NCBI RefSeq assembly: GCF_016612535.1
Contig: NZ_JAENXS010000003.1
Coordinates: 496,001-560,000 of the forward strand
Source: Bradyrhizobium diazoefficiens
GTDB lineage: Bacteria > Pseudomonadota > Alphaproteobacteria > Rhizobiales > Xanthobacteraceae
Length of the DNA stretch: 64,000 nucleotides
Reading direction: 5' to 3'
The notes beneath the pieces were generated by a model that worked only from the letters and a program-made list of their open reading frames with translations, ran no database searches and was not told where the DNA came from. Below, piece after piece: positions 17,727-24,866 of the stretch. Both the position numbers and the translations under genes were made by a program. Each line of letters starts with the position of its first letter. Positions within the stretch are counted from its first letter, which is position 1.

Positions 17727-18080
17727 TTATGGCGTCTGCGGAGGCCGCTTCGTCTCATTCAATTCCTTGCGGCTGATGCCGTTTTTGATGCGCTTCACCT
17801 TCACATTCACCGTACCAAGCGCCACGTCACAATCATCGAAGGCGATGTCTATAGCTCCCCGCGCGTCTTTCGGGATAACTTCGAACGGCTGTAGACCAAA
17901 TTTCTCACCCCAGGTACGTGCCCAATCGATACCGCTTCCAGACCAGAGAATGATGGTGTGGCCTTGCGCCTGAAACCAGCGAAGCACGGTAATGGTATCG
18001 TAGTTCGGTGTGTCGTTTCCGAAGCCCGACACAACGCTCGGTATAAGGATGGTGTCGTCAATATCGAATGCTACTCTCAT
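17727..18080 (-). CDS. HAD-superfamily phosphatase-like protein
   Basis: 117 residues from MRVAFDIDDTILIP: DxDDT is motif I with the nucleophile and acid Asp; motif II Ser is in ILWSGSG and an acidic DD (AFDDCDVALG) stands for motif IV. A small, capless HAD enzyme, possibly acting on nucleotides or phospho-ends. Start is T-ATG without a ribosome binding site, the pattern used through the phage core. Confidence 0.65.
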   Translation of the reverse strand: MRVAFDIDDTILIPSVVSGFGNDTPNYDTITVLRWFQAQGHTIILWSGSGIDWARTWGEKFGLQPFEVIPKDARGAIDIAFDDCDVALGTVNVKVKRIKNGISRKELNETKRPPQTP

Positions 18081-18096
18081 ACCCGTTGCTCGAGGT

Positions 18097-18381
18097 TCAT
18101 ACAACGGCTCGGGCGTACTTATAAAAGTTGTAGCCGGTCCCGTCGCTATACTTCGACACTTTGAGGATTTTGCCGAGTTTCTCTCGGGCGTCGAAGTAGG
18201 CATCATCATCGCGGCAACAGGAGCATCCTCCGGCCGCTACTAGCTGCGATACCAGCTGCCGCAGCTCTTCTCGTTCTTTTCTTTCCATAGATTTAACAAC
18301 AGTTACACCAACGGTAGTTACAGACGCATCGCGGACAATTCTCTTTCCAGTGATGCTTTGGAAGAGGAAGCGGGTTTTCAT
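18097..18381 (-). CDS. Phage protein of unknown function
   Basis: 94 residues with a CSCCRDDD motif near residue 53 and a basic/charged helix before it (MERKEREELRQLVSQL). It lies 16 bases upstream of the HAD gene in a leftward early operon. No family recognised. Confidence 0.5.
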   Translation of the reverse strand: MKTRFLFQSITGKRIVRDASVTTVGVTVVKSMERKEREELRQLVSQLVAAGGCSCCRDDDAYFDAREKLGKILKVSKYSDGTGYNFYKYARAVV

Positions 18382-18442
18382 CGATTCCGTATTTTCTACG
18401 GTGATCGGCGCGTAACTTATCCAAGTATGGATTGTTCATACA

Positions 18443-18634
18443 TTAGTGGTCTTGCTTCTGATCTTGTAATCCTTCAGCTAACTTCGCAGTGTCTTCGGCC
18501 GCCGCAATCGCCGTTTCAGCCCCTGTCTTCTTGGCTTCCTCGATGATGCGCACCATGCGGACTAGCTTCGGCAGGTCGGTCGCGCTGAAGTCCTGGACCG
18601 TGTACTTTCCGTTCGTCTGTTGTGTGAAGTTCAT
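18443..18634 (-). CDS. Small helical phage protein
   Basis: 63 residues from MNFTQQTNGKYTVQDFSATD; Ala/Glu-rich helix afterwards. Overlaps the end of the next upstream gene by 4 bases (ATGA-type), which fixes the start at 18634. Unknown function. Confidence 0.55.
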   Translation of the reverse strand: MNFTQQTNGKYTVQDFSATDLPKLVRMVRIIEEAKKTGAETAIAAAEDTAKLAEGLQDQKQDH

Positions 18635-18936
18635 ACCGCGAATACCTCGTCCATCGAGGCGCCTGAATCGAATAATGCGACCTTTCGCTTGGCATCCGCG
18701 ATGTAGTCGAGCTTCGTCTCTGGTCTCACGCCGTCCGGCCATCCTATAACCGTGTAGACGTAGTCGTTGCCGCGCTTATCTTCTTTGAAGCGGTAGCCCT
18801 CGTGTTCCAAGTCATCGATGCGTGCTGCCAATCGCGTTATTGCCGGGATCTGGCGTAGACACTGGTTGCGCGAGATCGATCCGTCGCGAGCGAGCTTGCG
18901 GCGCACCCGTTCGTTCTGACTGAGTTCGTGTTTCAT
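18631..18936 (-). CDS. HTH domain protein (HTH_39-like)
   Basis: 101 residues. The segment GSISRNQCLRQIPAITRLAA and the following DDLEHEGYRF resemble the short winged helix-turn-helix of phage HTH_39 proteins, in which a wing ends in YVY. Probably a DNA-binding early protein. Start at MKHELSQNE (18936). Confidence 0.6.
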   Translation of the reverse strand: MKHELSQNERVRRKLARDGSISRNQCLRQIPAITRLAARIDDLEHEGYRFKEDKRGNDYVYTVIGWPDGVRPETKLDYIADAKRKVALFDSGASMDEVFAV

Positions 18937-19211
18937 TGTGTTTTTGTTGGTTTGATTTCTTTGTAGAAGATCGCGCTCCATGGATAACCGCGACGTTCCG
19001 CATCATCACAGCGAGAAATCAAGGCGTATAAATCTTTGGTCGGGATTTTCGTGAGCATGTACCCGAACCGCTTGTGCGTGATCGGCTTGTATCCTGCTTT
19101 GATGCGAGCAACATTCAACCGAATTAAGATTTTGTCGAATAGCTCGCCGCGCTCTGTAACGCGCTTTGGTGTTTTGACAGGTGCCTGAATGAGCTTTCCG
19201 ATGGGCTTCAT
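18933..19211 (-). CDS. Phage protein of unknown function
   Basis: 92 residues from MKPIGKLIQAPVKTPKRVTE; basic, no membrane segment. Its stop overlaps the next start by 4 bases and its own start overlaps the upstream stop, so it is part of a tightly coupled operon 18443-21205. Confidence 0.55.
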   Translation of the reverse strand: MKPIGKLIQAPVKTPKRVTERGELFDKILIRLNVARIKAGYKPITHKRFGYMLTKIPTKDLYALISRCDDAERRGYPWSAIFYKEIKPTKTQ

Positions 19212-19702
19212 ACACGGAGGATGCCGGTCTCCACATTGTAATCGATGAAGTTGTCTGGGCCGCCGTGAGGGAAGACCGTATCGCGCCAATATTTGAACCG
19301 TTCCGGGTCTAAGGCTTCGGATGGCGGAGCGTAATTCTCGTTCATCCAATCGAGGACGCGCTCGACGAATGGGGTCAGAACAGCGCGCCCTTTAGTGCTT
19401 TTTGGTACGGTGTGGATCTTACCCCCGATGTCGATCATCTCGCCATTGAACTCTTCCTTGAGCCATTCGCGGATTCTTCGTCGATCCTCGCTGCTGTGGT
19501 GGTCCATGCCTTGCTGATAAAAGGCGATGAGAGGGACGATAGCCCCCTCGAAGTACCGCCGGAGCCGCCCGCTTTCGGGAAGCTCCGGGGTGATCTTCAA
19601 GCGAACGCCTGGATTCTCTTTCAGAAATTCTATGAACTTCTGCTTCTCGAACCTATTGAAGTGCAATGTGCCTTGAGGCGTGCCGCGGCATTCGAATTCC
19701 AT
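19208..19702 (-). CDS. Possible NinB/Orf-like recombination protein
   Basis: 164 residues. The N-terminus (GTLHFNRFEKQKFIEFLKEN followed by a beta strand LKITPEL, then RRYFEGAIVPLIAFYQ) follows the plan of NinB/Orf-type phage proteins that help load recombinases on ssDNA. It stands directly downstream of a nuclease and an annealing-like protein, which fits. The assignment rests on pattern and context only. Confidence 0.4.
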   Translation of the reverse strand: MEFECRGTPQGTLHFNRFEKQKFIEFLKENPGVRLKITPELPESGRLRRYFEGAIVPLIAFYQQGMDHHSSEDRRRIREWLKEEFNGEMIDIGGKIHTVPKSTKGRAVLTPFVERVLDWMNENYAPPSEALDPERFKYWRDTVFPHGGPDNFIDYNVETGILRV

Positions 19703-19704
19703 AC

Positions 19705-20547
19705 TCAGGCGGCTTTCCGGAACGTGTCCGTAGCCTTATTCCACTCGTAAAGATCTTTGGCTGCGAGGAACGCATTGAAGTCGCGATCCATATTGCGTCC
19801 GGGTATATCTTCGTTTTCCTCGAGAAATTTCGCCTCGAAAACCTGATATGGCTGCACATCGATCGGTGCTTGGCCCTTGCGCTGCCGGTTTGCGTTCTTC
19901 TTGGCCATGCGCTCGAGGTATTCTGCCTCGGTTTCCTTTGCGACGCGGATGATCCAGCGCCCATGGTACTTCTTGCCGCTCTCCTCCTCGTCAGCCCGTA
20001 CGTATGCCGCCGTTTGCAGATTGTAGGTGTTGTAGATGCCATTCGAAGTTTTAATGTCCACCAGGCAGAGCTGGTCATTCACTCTTGCTTCGATGTCGAG
20101 TTTCCCGATGTAGTCGTGTTTTTTCGAGTACACCACGCGCTCGGATGAGATGAACTCAACATGGTGAGCGTCGACCCACTCCAGGAATGCTGTGACGCCG
20201 ATCTGCGCTTCCCTTGTTTCGGGCATTGTAGGCGTATTGCCGAGGACATATTGCTCGATCCAGCCGTGCACCTCATCGCCGATTGCAGCCGCTTCCTGCT
20301 TTCGTTCTTCGTGAAGTGAACATCCTTGGAAAATGTGCTCGGGTGTAACCTCTCCATTGATGGAAAGGAGAAAGTCGCGGTAGAGCTCGGTAGCCCAAAT
20401 AATGAGCGCACGGCTCTTGTCCACTATGCCGATGTACGTCGTTACACCGGTCTTGGACTTGCCATTCACGTAGTAGCGGTGACTGTCGGGATAGAATTTG
20501 CCCTTAACTTTCCCCTTGTAGAGCGAGAATTCGATTGCTTCGCTCAT
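19705..20547 (-). CDS. PD-(D/E)XK family phage exonuclease
   Basis: 280 residues. An HGW motif (GDEVHGWIEQYV, about 90) precedes the core: G-LD in YIGKLDIEAR (Asp about 149), D-x-K in LVDIKTSNG (about 162-164) and the Q-Y motif in YNLQTAAYV. This is the YqaJ/Cas4-like arrangement used for resecting double-strand ends. It pairs with the annealing-like protein at 20549. Confidence 0.75.
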   Translation of the reverse strand: MSEAIEFSLYKGKVKGKFYPDSHRYYVNGKSKTGVTTYIGIVDKSRALIIWATELYRDFLLSINGEVTPEHIFQGCSLHEERKQEAAAIGDEVHGWIEQYVLGNTPTMPETREAQIGVTAFLEWVDAHHVEFISSERVVYSKKHDYIGKLDIEARVNDQLCLVDIKTSNGIYNTYNLQTAAYVRADEEESGKKYHGRWIIRVAKETEAEYLERMAKKNANRQRKGQAPIDVQPYQVFEAKFLEENEDIPGRNMDRDFNAFLAAKDLYEWNKATDTFRKAA

Positions 20548-20548
20548 A

Positions 20549-21205
20549 CTACTTCTTCAAGGGCTTCGCCTCTTTTTGATGCTTGCGACACAGGGGCTTG
20601 CCGTACATTTTCTTCGAATAATCGAACTCCTGCTCCGTGAGCTCTTCGCCGCAGCCTGATTTCGTGAGTCCGTGGCAGACATGTTCCACTACCTGCTCGG
20701 CAGATTTGTCGGATTTTCCCTCCGGTTGTGCGGCAGCGGCTGTTTCGCCGGCACGCGTCATTTCCTCTGATGCGGTCGGTTCGTATCCTGCGAGCTTCAT
20801 AACCCAACCGATGACGTTGCGGTACGCTTTACCGATGGCGCGCGTCTGTGCCATGGAAAGGACCGCATATTCGTCGAAAGTCTTCTTCTTGCTCTCCTTA
20901 TTAGAGCAGATAGCGAATCCGCGGCTGATGATAGCTCCCGTGCGGAGATCGACTACTTCCACGTCGGCTTTCCACTTGGTCTCGTGATCCGTTGATAGAT
21001 TCTCAACGCCAGTGACGCGCGGGAACATGCCCAGCATGCCGCCGGCAAACTGCCAGCCTTCGACATGGGCGTAGTTCTTCCCCGTGATTGTGGTGTAGAG
21101 CCTGTTATCGACGATGTGCTTCTTGAGCACTGTTGCGAGGTCCACCATCTGGCGGGGCTGAGTAAGCTCGTAGCCTCCCTCGCGAATGGTGATTTCTTTA
21201 GTCAT
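20549..21205 (-). CDS. ssDNA-annealing-like recombination protein
   Basis: 218 residues. The segments NYAHVEGWQFAGGMLGMFPR and YAVLSMAQTRAIGKAYRNVI recall the Sak/ERF/Rad52-like annealing proteins, in which an (S/M)AQTRAIG helix is conserved. The C-terminal third is a low-complexity linker and a Cys/His set (HVCHGLTKSGCGEEL, CRKH) that may bind zinc and recruit partners. First gene of the recombination operon. Confidence 0.6.
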   Translation of the reverse strand: MTKEITIREGGYELTQPRQMVDLATVLKKHIVDNRLYTTITGKNYAHVEGWQFAGGMLGMFPRVTGVENLSTDHETKWKADVEVVDLRTGAIISRGFAICSNKESKKKTFDEYAVLSMAQTRAIGKAYRNVIGWVMKLAGYEPTASEEMTRAGETAAAAQPEGKSDKSAEQVVEHVCHGLTKSGCGEELTEQEFDYSKKMYGKPLCRKHQKEAKPLKK

Positions 21206-21285
21206 AATGTTGCTTGATGCTTATTCTCACTTGTTTGCTAATTGATTTTCTAGCTGTGCTTCCTCCTGCCATTCCCGAGACATGG

Positions 21286-21462
21286 CTACTGAACTTTATC
21301 GAGGCCGAACAAGTGGAGTGAATCTTGTCGGCTCGCTTCCTTGGTCATATAACGTGTGATGTGCCCGTTCTGAAGCTCGATGGCGACGAGTTGTCCGTCT
21401 TGCCGGACACACACGACTGTTTCGAGTGAGTAGGCCAAACCATTGTTTTGTTCTACCGGCAT
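21286..21462 (-). CDS. Possible small phage protein
   Basis: 58 residues from MPVEQNNGLAYSLETVVCVR; all-beta-looking, then a basic tail. Start chosen by the T-C-ATG context only. Overlaps the 3-prime end of the next frame by 10 bases. Confidence 0.35.
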   Translation of the reverse strand: MPVEQNNGLAYSLETVVCVRQDGQLVAIELQNGHITRYMTKEASRQDSLHLFGLDKVQ

Positions 21463-21638
21463 ACGACTTGCTGCGAGTGATGATTGATAACATCGCATTG
21501 CATCGGAGTCAGAATTGTCGGGAGTGCAATTGCGAAGAAGAGAAATGCAAACGTGATTGCGATGAAACTGATTATGTAATCGAACATGTGCGAGCGAGCG
21601 TCAGGCTTAGCTCGTAGGTCTAAGATGTATGTTTCCAT
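21453..21638 (-). CDS. Small single-pass membrane protein
   Basis: 61 residues with a long hydrophobic segment (YIISFIAITFAFLFFAIALP, about 21-40). Start is T-ATG without a ribosome binding site. Position at the head of the leftward early operon suggests a role in early infection or superinfection exclusion, but nothing shows this. Confidence 0.45.
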   Translation of the reverse strand: METYILDLRAKPDARSHMFDYIISFIAITFAFLFFAIALPTILTPMQCDVINHHSQQVVCR

Positions 21639-21656
21639 AGTTTAGGTAATTACCCC

Positions 21657-21702
21657 TTGCTCCGCCGCCGACGCTCACAAGTGAGGACGGCGGAGGGGCA
21701 GG
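21657..21702. repeat. Inverted repeat / hairpin
   Basis: CTCCGCCG (21660-21667) pairs with CGGCGGAG (21688-21695), with an inner CTCAC/GTGAG stem. No T-run, so an operator or RNA leader hairpin is as likely as a terminator. Confidence 0.45.
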
Positions 21703-21888
21703 AGGTGTGAGCGGTTAATCGTGTCGGGCTAAAGAGTTTTCAAAGAGCTTGGATGGATGGAAGTGAGCAGAGTTGCCTCATCTCCGCTGAATGGCGGCGT
21801 CACCAACCACTCCGTATCCATCTGCGTACATTGTAACTCTCATGCGAACGTACGCAAGAAAGTTGTCCACATGCGAACGGTCGGACGA

Positions 21889-22023
21889 CTATTGAGGCAT
21901 CTTGTCAAGCTTGCCGTGTCGTATCAATGCGAGGTTGCGCATATGATTTCTGATTTGCTTCTTGGTTCTTCCCTTGAAGCGTTTTTTAGCAGAGAGCTTC
22001 CCGAGTTCTGAGGCTGGGTTCAT
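21889..22023 (-). CDS. Possible 44-residue basic protein
   Basis: MNPASELGKLSAKKRFKGRT then KKQIRNHMRNLALIRHGK: Lys/Arg-rich helical protein of a type often seen in phages. No ribosome binding site, but T-ATG as in the phage core. Confidence 0.4.
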   Translation of the reverse strand: MNPASELGKLSAKKRFKGRTKKQIRNHMRNLALIRHGKLDKMPQ

Positions 22024-22352
22024 ATAAAAGGAGAATAGTCGTGAATGGGACAACCTGCTTCTGGAACAAAGCAACCAAATCTCTTGTCAAAACCGCATCC
22101 GTTCCCGCAATCGCCTGTAAGTAAAAATCGAAGTCTCCGAAATAGGTCGTTCATGTAGTGAATTCTACCAAACGCTCGCAGATTGTCGATGTGTATAACT
22201 CGGTGCCGCTGCGCGGGGCTACAATGCCCCCAAGGATGAACCGAGGCGTGTCATAATATTGGTGGGCAGTTCTCTTTCGCGGCGGGGAAGCTGACGAGCA
22301 TCCTTGTAGCACGCGGCACGAGGCTCTACGCGTTGAGGCACCCGCCCATGAT

Positions 22353-23129
22353 ATGAAAAAGCTATATCTCGGTTTCGAGCGAGTGGTGCAGCGCCCAGGG
22401 GCTGATTTTATGCTGCTCGACGACGAGCCCGAACCAATACCGTATGCGCAGGTCTTTGACCCCAATGAACACCATTTCAATCCACTTCAGAACATAGACA
22501 AACGAAGGGCACGCGAATTAGCAGCGCTTTTGTATTCACCATTCCCGCAGGGTGAGAACACACTGACCGTGAGAAACGGGCGGCGTCGGCTGGCTGAGGA
22601 GCTGGCAACCGCAAAACGGTTAGATGAGGTCCGGGGACCGGAAGAGGTGCGGGAGTTGATGGCCGATATCTTCTTCACGCCGATTATGCGGAAGGTGTTG
22701 TGCTCCAACAAAGAGCAATTCTCATTCAACCCAAATTCAGTGATCTTTGCGCGAGTGAACCGAGCGGAGCTCGGGGAGCAGGATGCGTTCGTGCTTGGTG
22801 TTTTGTTGATGCACCAGTTTGCCGGACAGATCGTCGTTCCGGACCTCGGCTTTTACGGCCGCGACCTGCATAGAAATCTTATTCGGCAAGATCGGCTTAT
22901 CGCGGGCTTGGACTATCTCGATGAGGTTCCACCGAAGCTGAAGGCGGCGCTGCTGAGTATCGAGGATAAGGAGTTGCAGGGGGCGTCGACCGTGGATGCG
23001 GAACTGATAGCCAAGTTGAACGGCCTGAGGAATGATCCGCATCGGGAAGACAATCCGTACAATCGGTTTATCGATGCAGCAACGTCGGGGTTGGAGCCTG
23101 TGTCCGGTAGGCGCGGTGAGGTGTGGTAA
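22353..23129 (+). CDS. P-loop-less ATPase-like protein related to coupling proteins (tentative)
   Basis: 258 residues. The order of segments (VFDPNEHHFNPL; NSVIFARVNRAELGEQDAF; QIVVPDLGFYGRD; LIAGLDYLDEVPPKLKAALL) parallels the second half of the VirD4/TraD-like protein at 56958 (IDPKYPIGINPL; RTLVLIKNTKDILGDKGAEF; VFFYIDECQSVI). No Walker A motif exists, so it would not hydrolyse ATP alone; it may be an accessory or decayed form. Starts T-ATG. Otherwise unassigned. Confidence 0.4.
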   Translation: MKKLYLGFERVVQRPGADFMLLDDEPEPIPYAQVFDPNEHHFNPLQNIDKRRARELAALLYSPFPQGENTLTVRNGRRRLAEELATAKRLDEVRGPEEVRELMADIFFTPIMRKVLCSNKEQFSFNPNSVIFARVNRAELGEQDAFVLGVLLMHQFAGQIVVPDLGFYGRDLHRNLIRQDRLIAGLDYLDEVPPKLKAALLSIEDKELQGASTVDAELIAKLNGLRNDPHREDNPYNRFIDAATSGLEPVSGRRGEVW

Positions 23130-23140
23130 TCTGAGTGCAT

Positions 23141-23299
23141 ATGAAGCACGCCTGCCCAAACAGACAGTGTGAGTCGTACGGTGTGGAAGTGTCGCGTGAG
23201 TACTTATGGTGTCTCAAGTGCAAGACAGACCTCGTCACGGACACGTATAACGGACAGGCTCACGGACAGCCGAGGACTATTGTGACGCCGGAGCGATAG
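23141..23299 (+). CDS. 52-residue zinc-ribbon protein
   Basis: MKHACPNRQCESYGVEVSRE then YLWCLKCKTDLVTD: two pairs of Cys (C5, C10 and C24, C27) form a small zinc ribbon. T-ATG start 11 bases after the upstream stop. Too short for usual gene calls. Might bind nucleic acid, perhaps the structured RNA just downstream. Confidence 0.55.
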   Translation: MKHACPNRQCESYGVEVSREYLWCLKCKTDLVTDTYNGQAHGQPRTIVTPER

Positions 23300-23329
23300 C
23301 GACGGTGTTCAATAGCCCGCAAGGATGTT

Positions 23330-23730
23330 CCGTGAGCCTGAGTTGGTTGTTGTCGTAGATACTGTCCGCACATGTCCGTCGTAGGCGCAGCCTCGACTCT
23401 TTGTTTCATGGGAGCATGTGTATTCAGTCAGCACAATATCGAAATAGGCACCGAGCCCGAAGGGTTGCGAAGCAACGCCCGATAGGGTTGCGGAGCAACA
23501 GCTGTGCTGCGCGAGGTGGGTAGGAAGAGATAGAAGCCAAGCCCCAGCGGGGTACGGTAGTTAAAACAGTAAACCCAGGAAACAAAGAGTCGAGGCTGAG
23601 TAAGCCAAGACGGACTGTGCGGAATCGTTGATATTGCTGGCGATTGTAGAGCCAGCAGGGTTGGTAAAGGCCCTCCACAGTAGAGGCGGTTGTCGAAGGG
23701 TTAGTTACGGGGCCGAGTAGGCACCTTTCC
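23330..23730 (+). ncRNA. Large structured RNA candidate
   Basis: A closed domain at 23365-23623 is made by long-range pairs: 23365-23372 with 23616-23623 (8 bp), 23374-23380 with 23609-23615 (7 bp), 23384-23386 with 23604-23606, then 20 perfect pairs between 23388-23407 and 23579-23598, and 4 more (23409-23412 with 23574-23577). Inside are a 7-bp helix (23429-23435 with 23503-23509), two GTTGC-GAA/GGA-GCAAC hairpins and a CCCC-AGC-GGGG hairpin; after it a GCTGGC/GCCAGC hairpin (23636-23656) and GGCCC/GGGCC (23669-23714). Loops are purine-rich on the plus strand, and all close neighbours are plus, so plus is favoured. Ends are estimates. Confidence 0.65.
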
Positions 23731-23755
23731 TGTTGTGCACACCCACCTATTTGAC

Positions 23756-23780
23756 GCATTTGTGCATATGCGTACAATGC
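23756..23780. promoter_or_regulatory. Operator-like quasi-palindrome
   Basis: GCATT and AATGC arms flank a centred GCATATGC. It lies 35 bases before a small possible ribbon-helix-helix gene. Confidence 0.35.
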
Positions 23781-23814
23781 AGGGGTAAAGGTCGATAGCC
23801 AATTACATCAATGT

Positions 23815-23985
23815 ATGGCGAAAGAGAAAAGGCATTCAGGAATGGTTCGGTACCATGGCTGGATGTCGGGAGCCACAAAGACAAGTTTGCGAAAGCTCGC
23901 CGCTGAAGAAAGCGAGAAGCTGAAGCGAAACGTGTCCGTGAATGAATTGATATTATTAGCCGTAAAAGAAACATACGGTATATGA
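23815..23985 (+). CDS. 56-residue ribbon-helix-helix-like protein
   Basis: Basic N-terminus (MAKEKRHSGMVRYHGWM) then TKTSLRKLAAEESEKLKRNV and VNELILLAVKETYG; the strand-helix-helix order and the SVNELIL turn look like Arc/MetJ-type DNA-binding proteins. Stop and next start overlap (ATGA). The quasi-palindrome upstream would suit an autoregulator. Confidence 0.5.
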   Translation: MAKEKRHSGMVRYHGWMSGATKTSLRKLAAEESEKLKRNVSVNELILLAVKETYGI

Positions 23986-24254
23986 AAAACAAAATTGCGA
24001 GTGCGGTCACGATCGCACTCATGTTTGCACCTGGTTTGGTATTAGCAGACGATTGCTCAGTGACGAATAGTTGCCCCGTAGGGAACGGCAACCCGGCGCT
24101 CTTGATGGAGCCGTGGGGACTCACGTACCAGGACTCACAAAAGTACCTGATCCCGAGCGGGAGCTCGGTAGTGTTGGCGAATGGTGTCGAGCAGCCATGC
24201 CCGTGGTGGTTTCCGCAGGGATGCTTCGATCTTCGCTGGTTCTACAAGAACTAG
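23982..24254 (+). CDS. Small exported protein
   Basis: 90 residues: signal peptide (1-22, cut after VLA), then a Cys/Trp-rich mature part (CSVTNSCPVG, PCPWWFPQGC). Starts inside the stop of the previous gene, so translation is coupled. Function unknown; perhaps a secreted or surface factor. Confidence 0.55.
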   Translation: MKNKIASAVTIALMFAPGLVLADDCSVTNSCPVGNGNPALLMEPWGLTYQDSQKYLIPSGSSVVLANGVEQPCPWWFPQGCFDLRWFYKN

Positions 24255-24255
24255 G

Positions 24256-24720
24256 CTATCCACACCCCTCACATGTGGGTCTCATGAAGTGCTAAAGTAT
24301 GTGAATGGGACTTCCGAAGGAGTGGTTGAGATATAAAGATCTCGAACGAGTGAGGAGATACCAGGCAAAGATGTCACCTGAGCAGCGGGAAGCAATGCGA
24401 AGGAATCATCGGGAATACTTGAGGGTTGTTCGACAGAATAACAAGCGCAAGTGCATAGAGTTCTATGGTGGTGCGCCCGCGCGATGTGCGTGTTGCGGGG
24501 AAGATATTTTCGAGTTCTTGACTATTGACCACATTGATGGAGGTGGCACCCAACATCGTAAGACGATGGGTACAGGACGTATCTACGAGTGGCTGATAAA
24601 AAATAACTTCCCTCAAGGATTTCAGGTGCTCTGCTATAATTGCAACTGCACTAGTTGGCGCCTAGGTGGATGCCCACACAAGTTGTCCACAGAGGAGCGT
24701 GCCGCTTCATAGTATCCACA
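24256..24720. promoter_or_regulatory. DnaA-box-like cluster, possible replication origin
   Basis: Three near-matches to TTATCCACA in the same orientation: CTATCCACA (24256-24264), TTGTCCACA (24683-24691) and GTATCCACA (24712-24720), each one base off. A fourth, TTGTCCACA, is at 21863. Scattered spacing makes this only a candidate. Confidence 0.3.
24305..24712 (+). CDS. Phage HNH endonuclease-like protein
   Basis: 135 residues. CACCGEDIFEFLTIDHIDGG with following CYNCNCTSWRLGGCPH gives the two zinc-binding CxxC pairs and the catalytic DH..G.. core of a phage HNH family that I recognise. A long basic helix (KDLERVRRYQAKMSPEQREA) precedes it. It stands between the two structured RNA candidates and may be a mobile endonuclease linked to one of them. 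Confidence 0.75.
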   Translation: MGLPKEWLRYKDLERVRRYQAKMSPEQREAMRRNHREYLRVVRQNNKRKCIEFYGGAPARCACCGEDIFEFLTIDHIDGGGTQHRKTMGTGRIYEWLIKNNFPQGFQVLCYNCNCTSWRLGGCPHKLSTEERAAS

Positions 24721-24736
24721 TGCGATACTTTGCGCA

Positions 24737-24865
24737 TGCAATGGTCAGATGTAAGATGCTTAGTGTGCGTGATGGGCGAAAGCCCCGTTCAGCGTCAAGC
24801 TGAAAATCGCGCCTACATAGCATCTGACCATGCAGCTTAAGCCGTCCAGAAATGGGCGGCTTTTG
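24737..24865 (+). ncRNA. Compact structured RNA with intrinsic terminator
   Basis: P1: 24737-24751 pairs with 24821-24834 (14 bp, one bulge). P2: 24763-24773 with 24806-24816, including two G-U wobbles (70/809, 65/814) that exist only on the plus strand. P3: GGGC-GAAA-GCCC (24774-24785) with a GNRA tetraloop. P4: TTCAGC-GTCAA-GCTGAA (24788-24804). The three-way junction is followed at once by a terminator. No ribosome binding site or reading frame fits it, so a free small RNA is likely. Confidence 0.7.
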
Positions 24866-24866
24866 C
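24839..24866 (+). terminator. Intrinsic terminator of the small RNA
   Basis: GCCGTCC / GGGCGGC stem (one G-U pair) with loop AGAAAT, then TTTTGCGTTGTT. Confidence 0.8.

Larger units (their letters stand above)
21639..22352. other. 714-base divergent control region
   Basis: Separates leftward early genes from rightward genes. It holds an inverted repeat at 21657-21702, a DnaA-box-like TTGTCCACA at 21863-21871, one possible 44-residue gene (21889-22023, minus) and a possible 27-codon GTG frame at 22041-22124 preceded by AAAAGGAG. Promoters for both directions must lie here. Confidence 0.5.

Noticed and set aside
23330..23730. RNase P RNA, tmRNA or group I/II intron
   Set aside because: The conserved core motifs of these classes are absent, and no gene is interrupted here.
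23424..23777. 117-residue minus-strand open frame across the structured region
   Set aside because: It follows the arms of the large hairpin, has no ribosome binding site and no family feature; the RNA explains the sequence better.
23300..24866. IscB/HEARO-type RNA-guided nuclease system
   Set aside because: No RuvC-HNH (IscB) gene is present; the HNH protein is a small phage type and the RNA does not show a guide-like end that I can identify.
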